From positions 4,488,501 through 4,552,500 of the forward strand of contig OX359275.1 of assembly GCA_947179155.2 (NCBI GenBank): DNA of 64,000 nucleotides, in the 5' to 3' direction. Both the position numbers and the translations under genes were made by a program. The DNA comes from Hedera helix. Its lineage: Eukaryota; Streptophyta; Magnoliopsida; Apiales; Araliaceae. The notes beneath the pieces were generated by a model, which did no database searches, had not been told where the DNA came from, and worked only from the letters and a program-made list of their open reading frames with translations. Below are positions 60,279 to 64,000 of the stretch, piece by piece (position 1 is the first letter of the stretch; each line of letters opens with the position of its first letter).

Positions 60279-61040
60279 TACTACTACAAATTGCTATGCA
60301 GTATATAAAAAAAAAATTACATACCGCATAACAGTTATGTGACTTATGTCCAATTTTTTTTTTTCTTTTAATTTTTTCCTACCACAAACTGCTATTATGC
60401 GGTATACATAAAAATATATATAAGAAAATTGACATACCTCATGACAGTTGTGCGATATATCCATTTTTTATTTTTTTTATAGTTTTTTTTTCTGCAGCAA
60501 ACTGTTATACGGTATATAAAAAAATTTGACGTACCGTATAACAGTTATGTGGTTTGTCCAAATTTTATTTTATTTTCTTACTGCAAATTGCTATGCGGTG
60601 CATAAAACTTTTTTTTTGACATACCCCATAATAGAATGAGAGAGAAAAACAGACTATTTTTTTGGTTTTGGTTCCTACTACATAACTATTATACGATAGG
60701 TAAAAAAAAAATGGGTACATATCGCATAACAGTTATGCTCTATATCAAAAAAAAATAAAAATTCCTCCCGCAAACTACTATGCGGTACATAAAAAAAAAA
60801 ATTGACATACCGCGTAATAGGATGAGAAAGAAAATAAATGTTATGGGGTAGATAAAAAACAAGTAAATAAATAAATTTGGTACATATTGCATAACAGTTA
60901 TGCGATATATATTTTTTTTTAAAATTTGGACTTTACCACATAGCAATTGTGCGGTGCATTTGAGAGTAATATAAAAAAAAAATTGTAGATCATATACCGC
61001 ACAATTATTATGCGATAGTATTAATAACTATTATGTTGTA
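60279..61040. repeat. Array of about seven hairpin-forming repeats, right side of CACTA element
   Basis: Units of roughly 90-150 bp start near 60279, 60379, 60492, 60581, 60676, 60767 and 60931. Each has CTGCTATGCGGTATATA-like sequence, an A-rich loop, then ACATACCGCATAACAG-like sequence, which is its complement. In unit three the arms AACTGTTATACGGTA (60500-60514) and its exact complement (60532-60546) are perfect. The array follows the last tnpA-like exon and ends at a possible element terminus, so it may be the right subterminal repeat region, but its motif differs from that of the left end. Confidence 0.8.
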
Positions 61041-61060
61041 CATCTATTTTCTTACTATTA

Positions 61061-62546
61061 AATCTAATAACGCATGACCAAAATTGAGTTTAACGAAATA
61101 ATATTTTCATTCAACTTTGACTACGGATCATTATTATATATATATTACCGTGCATAGTTTGTGGAATCAAAGAAAATAATAAATATACATTCCTATATAG
61201 TATATTAAAACTGGTTAAAAAGAAATACATACATTCATGCACACATAATTTGTCACACTTTTGTTTTTGTGTGGAGATACGTGGTATCAACACGTGATTC
61301 AAATTTAAGTAAAACCAACAGAAACATCTATAGAGATCGATGTACAAGTGAGATGTCAATGACGTGGGCTGATAATTATCGATATTTGCTTCAATTATAT
61401 GAATAGACATTATTTGTTCTTGTTGCTATCCTTGTCAAATAAAGTTTAGAGATCGAGACCGTTACCTATGAAATTAATTGACTCAACCTTACGGGTAATA
61501 AATTAAAGATATATAATTGTATATATCCTCACTCTAAGCAGCATGCGACCTAAGACAAAAATAAATAATTACGTACATTAATTGTCAAGTATGTGTCTAA
61601 TTTTTATATTTCTTTTATAATTCATGCATGGTAGTATATATGTTAGGAGACTACTTCTATCTATGGGGATGGATTGTTTTTCTACTCACTTGCCTTGTTA
61701 TTTGACCCAATAAATTAAGTGACATGCGTCTATCATGTATTACTATGAACGGAAAATAAATTGCAGACATTGATCTATCAACTTACTTGCACCATGCATG
61801 CATGTGAGTAGTAGAAGACTAGAAGTTGCATATATATATATATATATATATATATAGCTGTATTTATCTGGTCGATGATCGGGATTCCCACGGAGCGCTC
61901 TACTGGCAAGAAGATTCATTAGTAAAAATAAAACTGAATAAGAGAAATTAACTCCTTCCTGCGGCAATAATCAGAACAAGAATCTCTACATATTTGACAG
62001 GCTAATAAAATATATATATGAATCTGCATGCATAGTCAATCATTTTATTGAATCTGTATGAAGCATATAATATACACTCTGCTTTTCATGTACACACATG
62101 GCTTAATAAGTTGAACTGCGATCCAATGCTAAAGGGAAAATTAGCAGCAGGTTCCTTCCAGCAGTCATTATTGATATTTTCACATAATTTTTTGATATTT
62201 TTATATAAAAAATATCATTATAAGTCTATAACAACAATTACATGTACAAATATCAAAAAGTCTTGTGAAAATATCTCTTCCCTTCAATAAAATGTCATTT
62301 ATAATTTGATTATCCAACTAAGACATATATATATATACACACGTACATAAAACCATAAAACTTGTTAGATAATGACTCCAGATTAGTGTAGTAGTAAATA
62401 ATTGTCACATGGTTTACTGAAGGATTAATACTCCTATGCAAATCTTGTTTCCGACTTTCCATGTTAAGTTGTGAGTCGTACACGACGGTCAATGGTGGAT
62501 GGGGAATATGTAGTCCACTATCTAGCTTATAGTAGTAATAATATTA
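61061..62546. other. AT-rich sequence right of CACTA element
   Basis: No gene recognised. A TA microsatellite is at about 61828-61856. The remainder is unique AT-rich sequence. Confidence 0.5.
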
Positions 62547-62806
62547 CTCTTTCGGTCACTTTTTATGTCTTTTTAGAGAGAGATTGTTGTTCTTTATTAT
62601 TTATTGTTTGTAAATTTTAAAAAGTACTAAATTTTTTATTTTTTATATTACCTTTTATAATTAAAGATTAATTTATTTATTATTATTTTTTAATAAATTA
62701 ATATTAAAATTTTATATTTAATCTAGTCGATCAAACAACGCTTTAATTATATTTCTTAATCTATGTATATAATTTTAAAATGTCAATTAAAAAGAGACAG
62801 ATGAAT
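62547..62806. mobile_element. Possible Stowaway-like MITE
   Basis: Flanked by TA at 62545-62546 and 62807-62808. Left end CTCTTTCGGTCACTTTTTAT, right end (reverse complement) ATTCATCTGTCTCTTTTTAA. The ends agree only partly, and the interior is AT-rich. Confidence 0.45.
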
Positions 62807-62808
62807 TA

Positions 62809-64000
62809 TTTTTTTTATATAATTAAAATACATTATACTAGTATTATTATTTTCTCTATTCTAAATTATATAATTAAATTTAGCGTTTGAAAGCTAATTT
62901 TAAAATTAATATTAAGTCATTGACCATACCGTCTGCTATGCAATTACTTCCTCCTGTACGACATTGTAATAAAGTTTGCACGCCTTGAAGTTACGCACAT
63001 GGGCAGCTGAATTTTTGTCATCGATCAATTTGAGGATATTTTGTTATTGCCGACTTTTTCTTTTACGTAACAAAAAATTGACAAATATGGAATTAAGTAG
63101 TTAATGTGGTTGAAATATTAGGCTCCTTATTGGACAATCATCTTTCAAGTGCTGACTGATGGAGTATGGTTCGCATTCTTATGCGGCTTTCTCCTTATTT
63201 TCCGCAACCCGATTATTGAGAATAAATTATACGGATAAATACAATAAATTTATATTAATAAAAAATATTAAAATATATGAATAAACAAAATAGGTAAAAA
63301 TTAGACGGAGTTTAGATATTATTTTTTTTATTTTATCTCTTAAATTTTCACGTTAATCGTAATTTAATTTTGTCATAAAATTTATCGACATTTATATAAA
63401 TGGCCTGTAAAATTAATGTTTTACACTATTAATATCAACATGCCAAGAAGGTAAATTAAAAAAAAAATTAAGTGATTTGAATTATAGTAACAAATTGTAT
63501 AATTATTATTTACCATAATAAAACAATTTAAGTAATTATATTGAATTTGAAATCCTTAGTTTTCTACAAAATTACTTACCTGACACGTTGATATAATTTA
63601 TTTTCTATTAATGTATCTTTCCGGGCCAATATTAAATACTACAAAATTCATGACTAATTTTTCATAGATTAGCTCGCACTAAAACAACTCCGAATTATGT
63701 ATTGGCATGCGAACTAAATTACAAACTTCAATAAACAAGTGTTAGATTTTCCACTCTAGCTCAAAGATATATGTAATTCAAACGTAAAAAGATAGGTCGT
63801 AGAGGTTTAATTAAGATATTGAAATGCGTGAAAATAAAGAGGACTATCATACTTTCTTAATACAGTACTATATGTGAGTAGAGTACACTCTAAATAGCCC
63901 TCGAAAACATTGGAATTATGAGGATCCAACTACTACAGAAACCATGAACAGACTTGAAGAAATTAATTATGTGCCGAAGAGAAACTTGATACTCTCACAT
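62809..64000. other. AT-rich intergenic sequence
   Basis: No coding sequence, RNA gene or structured repeat is recognised up to the window end. Confidence 0.5.

Larger units (their letters stand above)
52079..61060 (+). mobile_element. En/Spm (CACTA) DNA transposon with nested solo LTR
   Basis: The left end CATTATAAGAAAA (52079) is one change from the usual CACTATAAGAAAA. It is followed by palindromic subterminal repeats, a CT-rich leader, the tnpD-type transposase (56305-59270) and a tnpA-like gene (59345-60246). The right end is less clear: after a hairpin array, TTTTCTTACTATTA at 61047-61060 is an imperfect inverted match. Three-base flanks (ACC left, AAT right) do not match. A solo LTR (52874-54970) and a low-complexity AT tract lie between leader and transposase. 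The transposase has a stop and frameshifts, so the copy is probably not autonomous now. Confidence 0.75.

Noticed and set aside
61047..61060. Definite right terminus of the CACTA element
   Set aside because: TTTTCTTACTATTA is only an imperfect inverted match and the three-base flanks differ; kept as tentative.
1..64000. CRISPR arrays, bacterial operons, plastid or mitochondrial insertions, tRNA or rRNA genes
   Set aside because: No matching structure or recognisable sequence was seen; the repeats present are transposon or simple repeats.

Overview
The window looks like nuclear DNA of a flowering plant, probably a eudicot with a large genome. It is AT-rich, its genes are split by GT-AG introns, and most of it is transposon sequence in different states of decay. 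No bacterial, plastid or tRNA/rRNA genes were recognised. I recognise two apparently functional host genes: a beta-carbonic anhydrase (7521-11964, 8 coding exons, 256 aa) and a small OB-fold nucleic-acid-binding protein of the At4g28440 type (14182-17180, 2 coding exons, 130 aa). Species could not be determined.

Layout. 1-4940: 3' part of a Tat/Retand-like Ty3/gypsy element, with integrase, an antisense extra ORF (aORF), polypurine tract and 3' LTR. 4941-7000: AT-rich spacer with a C21 run and a 250-bp tandem duplication. 7000-12130: carbonic anhydrase gene. 12439-12840: broken, unrecognised coding-like fragment. 13510-17250: OB-fold gene; its 2.6-kb intron holds a PIF/Harbinger-like element (15149-16610, TTA duplications) carrying an intronless, broken copy of a CCDC47/DUF1682 gene. 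18849-19543: possible hAT-like element.

19686-45510 is one Tat/Retand-like element seen with both LTRs, inserted in a TTA/ATT microsatellite and filled with later insertions: a truncated LTR fragment replacing PR-RT-RH (about 21850-24526), a complete chromovirus (Tekay/Del-like) on the minus strand (24815-34622), a probable 4.6-kb solo LTR (about 35286-39898) that itself holds a 0.9-kb foldback element, and a 2.5-kb solo LTR (41631-44170). The integrase and the aORF can each be followed across these insertions, which fixes the nesting order.

45551-52078 is AT-rich with MITEs, a G40 run and a five-copy 107-bp minisatellite. 52079 to about 61060 is an En/Spm (CACTA) element with a nearly intact tnpD transposase, a second tnpA-like gene, palindromic left subterminal repeats, a right-hand array of hairpin repeats, and a nested solo LTR with a perfect TATAG duplication. 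61061-64000 is AT-rich and shows only a MITE and simple repeats.

The most unusual items are the antisense ORF shared by two diverged Tat elements, the Harbinger-like element with a captured retrogene inside a host intron, and the hairpin array at the right side of the CACTA element. All exon and element borders were placed by eye, without transcripts or alignments.
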